Source: Symsagittifera roscoffensis
Lineage: Eukaryota; Xenacoelomorpha; Acoela; Convolutidae
DNA: 64,000 bases
Direction: 5' to 3'
NCBI RefSeq assembly: GCF_963678635.1
Contig: NC_087062.1
Span: 55,130,473-55,194,472, forward strand
The notes under the pieces were generated by a model. It was not told the origin of the DNA. It did no database searches and worked only from the letters and a program-made list of their open reading frames with translations. Of the stretch, positions 48,001-56,639 are shown piece by piece (the stretch's first letter is position 1; each line of letters opens with the position of its first letter). Position numbers and translations under genes: made by a program.

Positions 48001-51000
48001 CCTTATTCTACAACACCCATCGGCACAACAATCCTCTGGCAACTCCCTCCACCCATCCAGCAATCCTACTCCGGTGGCCTCGCCAGCTGCCAACTTGCCA
48101 GCACATTTGACCCACCACTCAGGATCTCAACAGAGCCAGCACAGTACGCCTGATAAAGACAAGTTTCCTCCTGTGGAACCAACGGAGGAGCTATTGAATG
48201 ACTCGTCAGCAAATTTGTACAGTCTGTCAAAAAGAATGATTGCCTGTGAATCTGTCGTGTTCTTGTCGCAGCAATTCGAGGTTAACAAAGTTCAATAAAC
48301 AAGGGCAATGATGCAGGGGTGGATTAATACCCCTTTGGAATTATTTTATGACATCCATTTTGGCTGACCAATCTCAATATTTCTAGTTTCGCTGTCAATA
48401 TATTTTACTTTAACTTGAAAGGGAGCCCGCGCCGATGAAACGCTTTTTTTGTCAAAATGTTCACAAAACCGCATTTCTGACCTGTTTTTTCCAAAACTTG
48501 CGTGCGGCGCAAAAGTTTTGGTCAAAACAGTGTTTTTAGTCTTGATAATGTTGGTGTGTTCAGAAAATTAATTTGGTTGACCTAAAAAAAGGTCGACAAA
48601 CTTTTTTTTTTGAAAATCCGCGCACTCCTCGAAAATCCTAGATCCGCCCCTGCTATGATGCTATTTTTTAACAGTAATATGTTTTTAAGTTGATTTCTAC
48701 ATTCTAATGAAAAAATGTGTATACGAAGATCAATAAAAAATGCATCTTCAAATAACCAGCAATAACACAGCAATACTTCTGATTTCGATCTTGGGATCAA
48801 TTTTTAAAATCAATGCTTCCCTGTTGGTTATCTCAGACTTGCAATGTATTCAAATAATTCAATTCAATGCAAATTGCGCTTAAAAGGTACCTTGCCGTGG
48901 ATACATTTAATCGGACTCTATAAACATCGCTAACGTAGCAAAAGCAATCATTGGTAAAATAGAAGATGTTTAGTTGTTTGTTTATTTCAGAATCTGAGGA
49001 GCACTCTGCAAGCCAACATCCCCTCAAACAAGGTCACCTTCCTCAACCAGTTCTTCGTGCAGACTATGGCCACGTGTGTGGATTTGCGAGTGCCCATCTA
49101 CCAAGGAGTGGCATCCAGGGCGATCAACTACCACGCCCTGCTGGCCCAGATGGCACAGGTGAAGTGGGATCTGAAGGAGATCACCAGTCAGCAGAGTCCA
49201 TACGTCGAGTTCATCCTCAGCGAGTTCAGAAGTCTCAAACAGACGCTGTCGTAAGTTAAAATAAAATAAAAATCGCGAAACAGAGTAGAGCGAAGTGTTA
49301 ATAATTACGACCAGCAAGAAGCTGCTAAAATTGAGAAAATGAAAGTTGCATTAGGAAACCACGGTTATGACGCCGAATAGTTTTAGGCCCTGCTTGAAGT
49401 ATCTGCTGTTACCAGAATCATTAGTTATCGGCTAAAATCGGAGAATGAAGCTTTTTTGAATTCCGTGTCTCCATTTTCAGGTCTCTCTCTCGTGAGGTGC
49501 CCTTTAACAAGGTGGCTTTGCAGATGCTCCTGGAGCACTGTCTCAAACTGACCTCTTGGGCCTTCATCGAGGGATACTCCAATGTGAAGAGATGCACCAA
49601 TGAGGGGCGCGCACTCATGCAACTAGACTTCCAGATTTACTTGGTCGAAATAGCAAAGGTAGCCTCTCTTTCAATTGTTTCCTCTAGTTAAACGCAGGTA
49701 AGATTTATATATAGGTCATGATGATTTTTGTTTCAGGAAGTCTTAAAATTTCTTCAGGCTCAAATTTACTTTTTCGCGGTTTTACTTTTGATGTATTTTA
49801 AAGTTCATTTCATTTCCTTCGTTAAAAGGAAGGCAAACTCCACTGTCGAACAGCAAAAGTGAAAATGTCACGAAAAACGTGATTGAGTGCTATATTTACT
49901 CTTGTGAAGCAAGTGTATTTGTACGCACGCACCGTCTTTTTTTCAACCTAAGTCGCAAATTAAAAAAAACTACTTTTGTTGGCATTTTGAGTCGGTTGGC
50001 TGCGGTAGCAGTATAATGTCCATGTGCTTTGAAATTTGATTGGCAAAAATTTAACACAGTTGATGCATTTTTAATTCATCAAGTGAACCGAAAAAAGTTA
50101 ATTGTTTCAAACAGCAGTACAATGATAAAAAGCTCGGTTTCAGAAATTTTCCAACCCAATGTATCTCGCAATTTTTTGTAAATTGCATAATTTATACATA
50201 ATTTGGCTTTATGCTTTCCGATTTTTTTCATGCAAAATTGTGTCTTTGTATTTGGTACCCATTTTGCGGTATCGAATTGGCAATTTATTAGCATATGAAA
50301 CTTGGTTATTAGTGGCTAATTTTGGGGTATTTAAGCATCAGTGGCTGAATGGTTAGTGCGTGAGACTCTAGTTGCAAGGGCGCAGATTTGAATCCTATAC
50401 CTGTAGCCGAGTTTTTGCTTATTCGAGGCTTATTTCTATTTATACTTATTTCACTTGATAGAGCTGCTTTTTTGGTCGTTTTCTCGCAAATGTTTGCAAA
50501 GCGCAGCTTCGCCTCTGTGTCAAATGGTTTTTTCCAAATGGCATAAAAGTGAAAATTTTCCCAAATGGTATAACTTATCAGCTTTCACGCTTGCCATCTA
50601 CTAATATTTCTTTTTTTACTAGGAGCTTAAACACATATTCGGAAGTAATTGCTTCTAAACAAACGTTAAGTGACAATTTTGCCGGAAAAATTGATCAGGA
50701 GAAACTAACAGCAAGATTATGCATCTGATAAGAGTTTTTAAAACACATTTCCAGAAAAATTGTCAATTTACAGTTAATTAATAACTGTACTAGTTTTCAT
50801 ACCTTGTTCACAAAATGGTTCTCATGAAAATATGTTTAAATGCAACGGTTGCATAAAATTTAACTATAAGTTCGGCTCAGTTGTCACAACTTGAAATTGT
50901 TTTTTTTTGCTGCGTGCATTTTTCCTCTATGTTGCTTTTGGTGTTTTATTTACTCCTACAATTTGTAATTTACTTACCTTGACTTACCTTCGCTTAAAAA

Positions 51001-53164
51001 AATTCCTCGGCCCGAATTATTTCGGCTTATTTTTTTATGGTCATAATGACCTAATTTTGGGTCGTTTCAAAGAAAACACAGCTTGAACACTCTCCTCCGC
51101 ACCTTTAATGTTGGTTGTGTGTTTACCAATTGGTTTGTTGAAATTTCTTCTTTTTTTCATTATAGAAAATTGTTTCCAAATTCATTGCAAAAGTTGCAGA
51201 TTTTTCAGAAACTTCTACTGATTTTTAAAACCGAGTATTAAATGAAAGACCGCCTACTCCCCTGTGTTTCTCTATACTCCCATAGGGACTGTTTTCCTTC
51301 TGTCTATAGTCTTCGAAAAAGTCTGTGGGGGAATATTTGTCTTTGTATTTGGAAACAATTTGATTGGGCGTAGCCGCTTATGACCATTTGACACAGAGGC
51401 GAAGCTGCGCTTTGCAAACGTTTGCGAGAAACGACCAAAAAAGCAGCTCTATCAATTTGAACTGCATATATATTTTTTTGTTTTCTCAAAAATAACCCTC
51501 CCAAATCTGAGTTATTGGTTTTAATGAATAGAACGGTTTTGAAAACCCCCCTGCATAAGCGGCTACGCCCAATTTTTTTTACACAAGGTTATGACCCTCT
51601 GAATAGTCAATTTTTTTACTTTGACTGGTTTTTAAACTTTTTGATTATTCTCAAAAAATACCCAGCCATATTTGAGATTTTGGGTTCAATTCAAAGAGCG
51701 GTTTGTGGTAAGTTCATTTCCTTACGCGACTTTTTACACATTTTTTGACACCAAAAGTTGTGGCCCTCGGAAAAGTCAAAATTTTGATTTTTTGACGTTT
51801 TGAAAGTTATTGACATTTCTCGAGAACTACACTTCCAAATCTGAGATTATGGGTTCAATCAAAATTACAGTTTGAGTGAATCCCTTCTGCATAAGCGGCT
51901 ACGCCCTAAATTTTCACACAAAAAGCTATGATTCTCAGAAGTGTCAAATTTTTGATTAGTTGACAGTTTTTTGGACTTTTCTCGCTGTCCAATCTGATAT
52001 CATACTTTAAATCAAAACAACATGTTGTTGAAAGCCTAACTTTATAACTGGCTATACCCAGTTTGTTTAAGAAAAAAGTTATGGCCTTCAAGTTGAATTT
52101 TCGTAAAATTTACACAATCAAATCTGAGATGAAAGTTCAACTGAAAGAACCGGTTGCGATAATGGTTCCTGCAGCCGTGGCGGCTGCTTAATTTTTGTAA
52201 GAGAAATGTTTTCTTCTTGAGAGAATTGATTGTCTCGAAATTTTTTACTCCTCTCACTTTTTTAAGTAGAGAAACAACTAAAGTTTTGGGCAAAGTCCAA
52301 TGTTTTAATTCAAATTTTTCGTGCCGCATCAGTATAGCAAATTCATTCAATATCAAACACATACCTGTAGCTTTAGCTGGGCCCTTAGTTGTTTTTTTAT
52401 CTAGACATGCAAAAATTTCGGTTCGCCTAGTTTTTTCAACATTTTAAGTTATTTTCGACTTAAGTTTTTTTAATGTTTGTGTTGTATCGCAAGTGGTGCG
52501 AAGCTCTGTGTACAATTTTTTAGTCTTTGCTGGAATTTTGTTTCTTATTATATGTGATAAATTGTGCAACTGTTTTAGATCACCGAGATCCAGCCTGTTC
52601 CAGACCAGCATTTCGTGGAGACGTTCATCAAGGCGTTCTACCTGCCAGAGATCGAATTTGAGAAGTGGGTGTCGGAGCACCAGGAGTTCTCACCCAAACA
52701 GCTTTTATCCATCATCAACAGCGCCGGATCCCTCCAGGTTAATCGGGACTAATTTATCTCTGAGACCCACGCTTACTGCCCACATGTATGTATGCTTAGT
52801 CTAGATGTGTGTTGATCAAAAGGGAATCCGTGGTAAGATGTGGTCATCTTTCCCATGAATCCATTTAATACTTGCTTAGCCAATATAGGGAACTACGTTG
52901 TAAGGGAGATGCACTTAAATTTCATTACATTTGCTCGCTATACTTTCCTTTGTGATAGGCGATAGTTGATCTTTTAAAAGCATCGGGTGTTAAAAGGTAA
53001 ACAAGAAGTTGAGACAGAAGCTGCAGAATGTGATTGAGGAGCAGCAGAAGTTGAGTGGTTCCAACAATCATTCCAACTCCACCAATGCAACAGCAAACAA
53101 CCACGCCCAGTTCAACTCCCATTCTTCTATTCTCCTCAGCCAGATATCCTCGCATTCCAGATAA
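35802..53164 (+). CDS. VPS50: VPS50 / syndetin, EARP complex subunit (5' end missing)
   Basis: Seven exons join in phase: 35802-36030, 46274-46540, 46686-48280, 48991-49250, 49481-49658, 52579-52737 and 52997-53164. They give 951 codons with no internal stop. The product matches syndetin (CCDC132), which with VPS51, VPS52 and VPS53 forms the endosome-associated recycling protein tether. Residues 1 to about 250 correspond to the Vps54_N-type region (LEKQPGYVKELERV, QLCLECRQVA, QYQELCTHVSP). From about 534 onwards it matches the syndetin C-terminal region (RYFGKYMQMM, LFDYYL, NEGRALMQLDFQ, FVETFIKAFYLPE). An acidic stretch lies at about 449-484 and a Ser/His/Pro-rich insert at about 607-660. 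All junctions are GT-AG. Compared with human syndetin (964 aa as I recall it), about 100 N-terminal residues are absent, so upstream exons must lie left of 35,801, probably outside the window. Confidence 0.93.
36031..36756 (+). other. VPS50 intron 1, first part
   Basis: The first 400 bases are the parent of the copy found at 7192-7598. The rest is AT-rich with no recognisable gene. Confidence 0.7.
36757..37022 (+). mobile_element. MITE related to the one in intron 3
   Basis: It begins GGGTCGGATCTAGTATTTT and shares order and words with the reverse complement of 48314-48652: a G-rich segment, 'GTCGAC...TTTTTTTATGTCGACC', 'AAATTGATTTTCTGA', and 'GCGCCGCA'. It ends near TCTGCCCCCT. The 11-mer TGACTGTGCTC occurs just before it and again at 37036-37046. 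A run of about 17 G lies inside. No transposase is present. Confidence 0.55.
37071..37144 (+). pseudogene. VPS50: Fragment of VPS50 exon 3 inside VPS50 intron 1
   Basis: About 75 bp matches exon 3 at roughly 47,295-47,368 in the same orientation. It includes TGTGTGGGAACTGTGTCCT, CAAGACTTCAAGCTATCCGA and ACATGACTTTCA. One small deletion and a few substitutions would break the frame. No flanking exon sequence is recognisable on either side. Confidence 0.88.
37145..37803. other. Intron sequence between MITE and retroelement
   Basis: AT-rich with no gene. A phrase near 37,380 (GGGTTCAGATCTAGGGTTTTT) resembles a MITE end, but I see no partner. Confidence 0.5.
37804..38500 (-). pseudogene. C-terminal region of the RT element
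   Basis: The minus strand reads CGQPVTLTHSLHCPKGGYT, HNEIRDTLATFLDEVCHDVE, FFDVKIFNPHA, and ends TEISFALLRSAILCF...VIEEDRF. These blocks close this RT family in other animals. The Cys/His cluster and the D-x-K block may be a nucleic-acid-binding and nuclease-like tail, which I infer from pattern only. At least one stop (near 38,040) interrupts it. Confidence 0.6.
38876..39828 (-). pseudogene. Reverse transcriptase core, frameshifted
   Basis: In changing frames the minus strand reads RLIPLDKNPGVRPIRIGEV, an AILLNDAENAFNSLNR block (the F.AFN region), YADD at 39281-39292 (the catalytic box), and KCQLIVKEN, FRVLGSVIG and PQNAYSCYTKGVQ near the end. In-frame stops follow PIQ near 39,795 and precede YAIHSLRKEF near 39,600. 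It is an RT pseudogene. Confidence 0.78.
39829..40854 (-). pseudogene. PHD-finger N-terminal region of the retroelement protein
   Basis: The 341-residue frame starts with a Cys4-His-Cys3 pattern at C7, C10, C21, C24, H29, C32, C47 and C50, as in PHD fingers. A Pro/Thr-rich linker follows. Next is a conserved region typical of these RT proteins: AAMILPHLLLPKT, SRRIFLWKQGLLDELFTEAK, KLMSTGKISAAIGYLSD, and ILKEKHPPAK. Near 39,890 the frame shifts: the expected GPSGLDACEWRRIL continues in another frame. This shows a broken gene rather than a natural end. Confidence 0.75.
40879..41277 (-). pseudogene. SGNH-esterase-like fragment
   Basis: The 132-residue frame has features of an SGNH/GDSL hydrolase C-terminal half: VTTVAGFNDNSS, PNVLIIPKTIL, a two-helix region (RKLGALNNSLFRLINTF) and a closing KDGFHFSFYGNKSFS block. 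That block resembles the catalytic D..H end of the fold. ORF1 proteins of CR1-like retroelements can carry such esterase domains. The N-terminal half is not in the same frame. Confidence 0.45.
41278..41820. other. Spacer between the two retroelements
   Basis: A minus-strand frame at 41495-41268 (EVQAEVATQVKQEIG) could be the N-terminal part of the PHD element's first ORF. The remainder has no recognisable coding sequence. Confidence 0.45.
41824..41849. repeat. TTTA microsatellite, LINE tail
   Basis: About six TTTA-like units. Directly beside it, TCATGAGC (41852-41859) and GCTCATGA (41900-41907) form an 8-bp inverted pair, fitting the 3' end structure of a minus-strand LINE. Confidence 0.7.
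42463..42757. repeat. Internal duplication at the LINE 3' end
   Basis: Two copies of about 142 bp share TTACGCATCGAATCCTTCA and GGAATGACGTGGCTTTTGCA, with a few differences. Confidence 0.82.
42690..43990 (-). pseudogene. LINE reverse transcriptase region
   Basis: Blocks in order: NYRPIFLLSTIRRVFEKAIH, LLSANQFGFRSKLNTVEAI, GLKKAFDTVNYAILLDKLER, then LFAEDTS where the active box normally reads (Y/F)ADDT (42947-42958), and NLAYGTVFKSALD near the C-terminus. Frameshifts separate most blocks. Confidence 0.72.
44286..44990 (-). pseudogene. LINE AP-endonuclease region
   Basis: NVRSLRSSFESF, PSVIAVTEIWLSPND and YTFFSSPRASRGVGAG correspond to the endonuclease N-terminal half. RVTPQLNSCIDHIWCN corresponds to the family's S..T.IDHI block. 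Stops between the parts show decay. Confidence 0.7.
45400..45785 (-). pseudogene. LINE ORF1-like protein fragment
   Basis: A coiled-coil-like start (LLAHVQTQNNTIAYMKNEI) is followed by an RRM-like stretch (LERYPSKDCVIINNLPL, SIVACHPLGPI, PPAIIVKFLYF), as in LINE ORF1 proteins that bind RNA. The end runs into unrelated sequence. Confidence 0.65.
45966..46273 (+). other. End of VPS50 intron 1
   Basis: AT-rich with no gene. It ends with the acceptor TACAG before exon 2. Confidence 0.6.
46274..46540 (+). CDS. VPS50: VPS50 exon 2 of the visible part
   Basis: Encodes the H-I-T-T-L-Q-R-T-D to FKMIG segment, including LSEGDFPGAVQLCLECRQVA and SCISQL-like blocks of the tether's N-terminal helical region. 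Phase 1 at both ends; donor ATCG|GTTGG. Confidence 0.92.
46686..48280 (+). CDS. VPS50: VPS50 exon 3, large central exon
   Basis: This 1,595-bp exon starts G-K-T-Q-S-C-L-D-Q-L, matching GKTQTAMDQL of the human protein. It includes the acidic DEDGNTDITDMFSDSDDDVA stretch, the linker before the C-terminal domain, and the Ser/His-rich insert. It ends FLSQQFE|GT. If unspliced, the frame would stop five codons later at 48,296-48,298. Confidence 0.93.
48314..48652 (-). mobile_element. hAT-like MITE in VPS50 intron 3
   Basis: Ends are CAGGGGTGGATTA on the left and, read from the right, CAGGGGCGGATCTAGG. The flanks CAATGATG (48306-48313) and CTATGATG (48653-48660) differ at one base, which fits an 8-bp target duplication. 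At 339 bp and with no ORF it is non-autonomous. It lies 33 bp after the exon 3 donor. Confidence 0.72.
48653..48990 (+). other. Rest of VPS50 intron 3
   Basis: AT-rich intron ending in a good acceptor (TTTATTTCAG). No gene seen. Confidence 0.6.
48991..49250 (+). CDS. VPS50: VPS50 exon 4 of the visible part
   Basis: Starts N-L-R-S-T-L-Q-A-N-I and contains NQFFVQTMATCVDLRVPIYQ and QVKWDLKEI, matching the family's KPIYWIVAGKAIDYE...VKWDVKEI region. Donor GTAAGT, phase 2. Confidence 0.92.
49481..49658 (+). CDS. VPS50: VPS50 exon 5 of the visible part
   Basis: Encodes SREVPFNKVALQMLLEHC, FIEGYSNVKRCTNEGRALMQ and LDFQIYLVEIAK, the most conserved stretch of syndetin's C-terminal region. Acceptor TTTTCAG; ends on a full codon. 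Confidence 0.93.
49690..49960 (+). repeat. Dispersed repeat family, copy 1
   Basis: Shares order and words with 54,560-54,800 and 55,785-56,020: 'ATATAGGTC(A/G)TGATGATT', 'GGCAAACTCC', 'TCGAACAGCAAA', and 'GTCACGAAAAACGTGATTGA'. Confidence 0.7.
50338..50410 (+). repeat. tRNA-like SINE head
   Basis: An A-box-like TGGCTGAATGG is followed at tRNA distance by a B-box-like GATTTGAATCC. Stems pair poorly and the anticodon is unclear, so this is more likely a tRNA-derived SINE head than a tRNA gene. Confidence 0.45.
50458..50529 (+). repeat. Left arm of a 70-bp inverted repeat pair
   Basis: The reverse complement appears at 51382-51453 with one substitution and one length change in a T run (core GCAAAGCGCAGCTTCGCCTC). 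Confidence 0.88.
51382..51453 (-). repeat. Right arm of the 70-bp inverted repeat pair
   Basis: Inverted partner of 50458-50529. The 0.85 kb between the arms has no transposase, so the pair may bound a non-autonomous foldback element. Confidence 0.88.
51480..52190 (+). repeat. Degenerate tandem repeat, about 165 bp unit
   Basis: 'AAATCTGAG'-like words recur at 51503, 51668, 51837, 51990 and 52120. 'GCATAAGCGGCTACGCCC' recurs at about 51,555 and 51,890, with weaker forms near 51,715 and 52,045. 'GTTATG(A/G)CC' follows each. Four to five diverged units. Confidence 0.75.
52579..52737 (+). CDS. VPS50: VPS50 exon 6 of the visible part
   Basis: Encodes ITEIQPVPDQHFVETFIKAF and LPEIEFEKWVSEHQEFSPKQ, aligned with the family's IRPIPDKEFVETYIKAYYL...YSTKQL block. 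Exactly 53 codons. Confidence 0.93.
52997..53164 (+). CDS. VPS50: VPS50 last exon
   Basis: Starts V-N-K-K-L-R-Q-K-L, matching INKKARQKL at the human C-terminus. It adds an Asn/Ser-rich tail and stops at TAA 53162-53164. The acceptor TTAAAAG is weak but the match fixes it. Confidence 0.9.
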   Translation, partial: VNKKLRQKLQNVIEEQQKLSGSNNHSNSTNATANNHAQFNSHSSILLSQISSHSR

Positions 53165-54559
53165 AAACACACCGTTACTCAAAACAAGATACATAACGCA
53201 AGTGAAGTACTATTACAAAAAAAAGAAAACAGAGGATTTTGATGTCCGAGCTGTTCTGAACTTGGTACAAGTATGATATCTGAACTTGGTAAAGGAATGA
53301 TGAAAAATATCTATGTTGCTACAATACGTGTTGTTCTCTCACGAAAAATTGAATTGCCTCAGAAACTTTCACAGTTCACAGTTCCTTCTAGCCGCAACTG
53401 TCTTTCTTGTACCCTGAATCTTGCGTTTATCACAGTTCCTTCTAGCCGCAACTGTCTTTCTTGTACCCTGAATCTTGCTTCATCTTAAGATATTTTCCAA
53501 CTCATTCTCTAAAAAATGCGATATTTTTTTACTTGTCTGTGGCAACGTGGGAATTATGATCGTTAATTCAAAAAAGCCCATGTTTGAACGGTTCGTTTTG
53601 AGGCTAAACATGAATTATCCTATATTTTCACATAATCTGTGTTTGGCGGCCATATTGTCTCACCATAGTTCGAGTTGCATTTTTCTAACTCTTGGTTGAT
53701 AGCTGGGGTGTTTTCTGTGATATGGCTCAAAACTGATTGTTTTTATATTTTGAAAATTGGATCATAATTCTCGAGTCTGATTTATTGAAATTAGTTTAGC
53801 GAAAGGAAATCTGGATATTCAAAAAAACAGAAGCTTGAAAATTGAAATTTTGGGCCTTATAACAGAAAAGTACCGATAGCTGTCTATTATCATTTTAAGT
53901 CTCTATACAACATATGCAGTTTTTTAAGTTTTACCGTAAGTCTAAATGACTTTGCTAAAGAAAAGTAGGTAGATTGGTAAATCACCGACAAAACATTTGG
54001 CAGTAGAATTTATATGAAGCATTCCCAAAAATTGTACTCAACGATTATATTGCTAATTCCACGATATCTTTATTGTATCTTGTCAGATTCTGTGTTTGTG
54101 TGTATAATAGCTACAACTTTGCAATTTATTATAACTCAATTCAAATCTCAGCTCTATGAATTGTATATTAAAACAGTAGTTGAAGTTGCCAATTGAAACA
54201 TTTTTCTTACAAATTTTCTTTCTTGAAGAATCTAGGAACATTTTGTGGATACTTGGTAAGTTTTTTTTTACATGTTTCCTTTTTTCGCATGGGGTGCGAC
54301 CCCTCCCCCTGCCTGAGTTATTGTATAATGACGCGAAGGCACTTTTACACAAAAGTTTATTGTTGTTCGGCCAGAAATAGGTGTCGTAAAATAGTAACAA
54401 AGGGGTCTTTGGGTTGTAAGGTTGTCAAATGCCTGGATTGTATAACGAATGAATTATAGGAAGCCGTTTTATCCTGCGTAATTTTATCTTTGTTTCATTC
54501 CATTTGACGATTCAAATAGCGTGAGATACATCGTCTTCATAAGTGAACATTAAATGCTG
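53165..54559. other. 3' flank of VPS50
   Basis: Presumed 3' UTR and intergenic sequence. No reading frame resembles a known protein. Confidence 0.6.
53377..53478. repeat. 48-bp direct duplication
   Basis: CACAGTTCCTTCTAGCCGCA...AATCTTGC occurs twice (53377-53424, 53431-53478) with six bases between. It lies about 210 bp after the VPS50 stop, probably in the 3' UTR. Confidence 0.92.
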
Positions 54560-55545
54560 CTCTTATATAGGTCGTGATGATTCTTTTTCAGGATAAGTCT
54601 TAAAATGCTCTAATATTTTACAGATGTGCATTCATACATATCAATGCATTTAAGAATGCTTCTTGGCATGTATGCACTATTTGTGTTCAAGTCAATTTCA
54701 GCTGCTAAAAGTCAGGTAAGTCTCGCTTTCCAATTTCGAAAGTGTAAAGACCACAAAAAACTTGATTGAATTCTAGTTAGGAAAATTGGATTTAATTTTC
54801 AGATTTCCTAGCGGAATAAAATTTTTATCTAAAGATTTAAATTGGGTAAATTTATCAAAAAAATATCAATCATAAATAGTTCTTGAAATTCAAAGAGGCG
54901 TTAAGCCATACTTTTGTACTTTGAAGTTGTAATGTTAAGTTTTCTCAACAAACAAGTCAGTTTTTCTTTTTTGTTTCCTTGTGATCTTTGACTCTTTTTC
55001 AACTCTTGGCTATGTTTGTTTTTACTGGACAAAATTGATAAAACCGTTAAAAAGCAATCTTGACTGATTCGGAATTTTGTCACCAAATCACTTTCGAGAT
55101 AGCATCTTTATATGGTTATTTTTTATAGCCCATATTTAAGTGGAGACTTAGTTAGTTAGTGTGGAACTGGTGCTCAATTTTTGTTCAACTAATTGTTCCG
55201 ACTGTCGAAGAAAAGATGGCATATTCATGCTCGGTGTTTTTTAGTTCACACAAATTTTTGCTTTTAAGCTGATGATTTCTGAACGAAGTTTTTATACCAT
55301 CTTAAAGGTATTGACCTCCTGAGTTCAAACTTAAAATTTTTTTTGCCTGTGATCAACTTTATTTACATTAACAGTTTTGCTAATTTAAGAAATGAACAAG
55401 CGATATATATTGCGTGCGATTAATTTGGAAGCGGCGATTTAATCCGGCTCAGAAAACACTCTAAATTGTCTTGAGATAAGCTATCTGGATTAATTTTATT
55501 ATCACATTGTTGCAAACTAATTACATCACTTCGTACTGAACATGG
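54560..55545 (+). repeat. Dispersed repeat family, copy 2 (long)
   Basis: The first 240 bp match 49,690 and 55,785. Its middle part (54,840-55,080) resembles 56,050-56,290, and its end (55,190-55,540) resembles 62,450-62,790. Confidence 0.65.
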
Positions 55546-55784
55546 CGGATGGAGGGAAGGTAAACAAGCTGAAAAAATTATCATATTATACTCCATAGAC
55601 CTTAAGGAGAATCAGGAAGATTCCAAAATTTGTTGCGCCATTTGACCGGCAACTGATTTTACAGTTAACATAGATTTTTTCTTACTAAGTTACGTGAACT
55701 TACATCAAGATGATCACCGTTTTTTGGTTCGACAATTTTGAATTGTGATTGGGAGAATTTTTTAGAGTAATGAACTTAGTGAAT

Positions 55785-56470
55785 GCTCTTATATGATGCC
55801 TTGCTGCTTTTTTCTTAGGGAAAAGTCCTAAAATTTATTCACTCTCAATTTTGACTTATCGTGGTTTGAGTTGTGATTTCTTTTTAAGTTCAGTGCATTT
55901 CTTTTAATAAAAAGAGGGCAAACTCCTCTATCGAACAGCAAAGTTGTAAAAGTCACGAAAAGCGTGATTGACTTCTTATTTTGAAAAGGGAAATTATTTA
56001 TCAGATTTCCCAGCGAAATATAAGTTGTACCTATTGATCATGTCTTCTCAAATTGCGTTTATTTCAACATAACAGTGTCCACCACAAATTGTTCTACAAA
56101 TTCAAAGAGCTTTGAGGTCATCTTTTTAGATTTTTCAAAAGTTGTAGATTTTTGAAAACACAAGTCGGTTTTTTTTTGAAAACACAAGTCGGTTTTCAAA
56201 AGTTGTAGATTTTTGAAAACACAAGTCGGTTTTTTTTTCAGTTTCCTTGCGTTCATTACTCTTTCCCAACTGTCAGTTGGGTATGTTTTCAGTTTTTCAG
56301 ACCAGTTGCTCAAGTTCAAAATCATTTCATCTAAGTATCGGCCAGCTATTTGAATCCAAGAAACTTCGCATTTCTTGTGAAAGTTCTTCATTTTTCTTCC
56401 GACTTTCGAAAAATTGTGCTTCGCGTGGTTTTTTCTTCAGACATACTGAACTCAAATTCCTAAATTTTTT
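55785..56470 (+). repeat. Dispersed repeat family, copy 3
   Basis: Contains GGGCAAACTCCTCTATCGAA and GTCACGAAAAGCGTGATTGA, then the 'ACACAAGTCGG' region and 'CTTCCGACTTTCGAAAAATT'. Confidence 0.65.
56120..56245. repeat. Short tandem repeat with ACACAAGTCGG
   Basis: 'GTAGATTTTTGAAAACACAA' plus 'GTCGGTTTTT' is repeated locally two to three times. Confidence 0.75.
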
Positions 56471-56519
56471 GAATATTTTGCTATGAACTCACAGTTTTTA
56501 ATAAAGTTTTTAACTGTCA

Positions 56520-56620
56520 GCTATTTGCCATTATTTTACCATTATTTTACCAAACTTTTACCATTATTATTTTACCATTATTTTACCAAATTTTTACCAT
56601 TATTTTTTACTTTGCCGTAG
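56520..56620. repeat. TTTTACCATTA tandem repeat
   Basis: Words ATTATTTTACC and TTTTTACC alternate about eight times, followed by a run of about ten G. Confidence 0.8.
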
Positions 56621-56639
56621 GGGGGGGGGGTGGTATTTC

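Larger units (their letters stand above)
49659..52578 (+). other. VPS50 intron 5, repeat-rich
   Basis: This 2.9-kb intron contains a dispersed repeat near 49,690, a tRNA-like SINE head, an inverted repeat pair and a degenerate tandem repeat, all listed separately. No coding exon is seen in it. Confidence 0.75.

Noticed and set aside
48281-48298. VPS50 ending at TAA 48,296-48,298
   Set aside because: The next exon at 48,991 continues the family match in phase, and GTTAAC at 48,281 is a usable donor. The stop is inside the intron.
50338-50410. A functional tRNA gene in VPS50 intron 5
   Set aside because: A and B boxes are spaced properly but the stems do not pair; better read as a SINE head.
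55554-55569. Possible first exon: GAACATGGCGGATGGAGGGAAG followed by GTAAAC, spelling M-A-D-G-G-K
   Set aside because: Good start context, but only six codons, inside a dispersed repeat, and no matching downstream exon before the PP2C start. A chance match is likelier.
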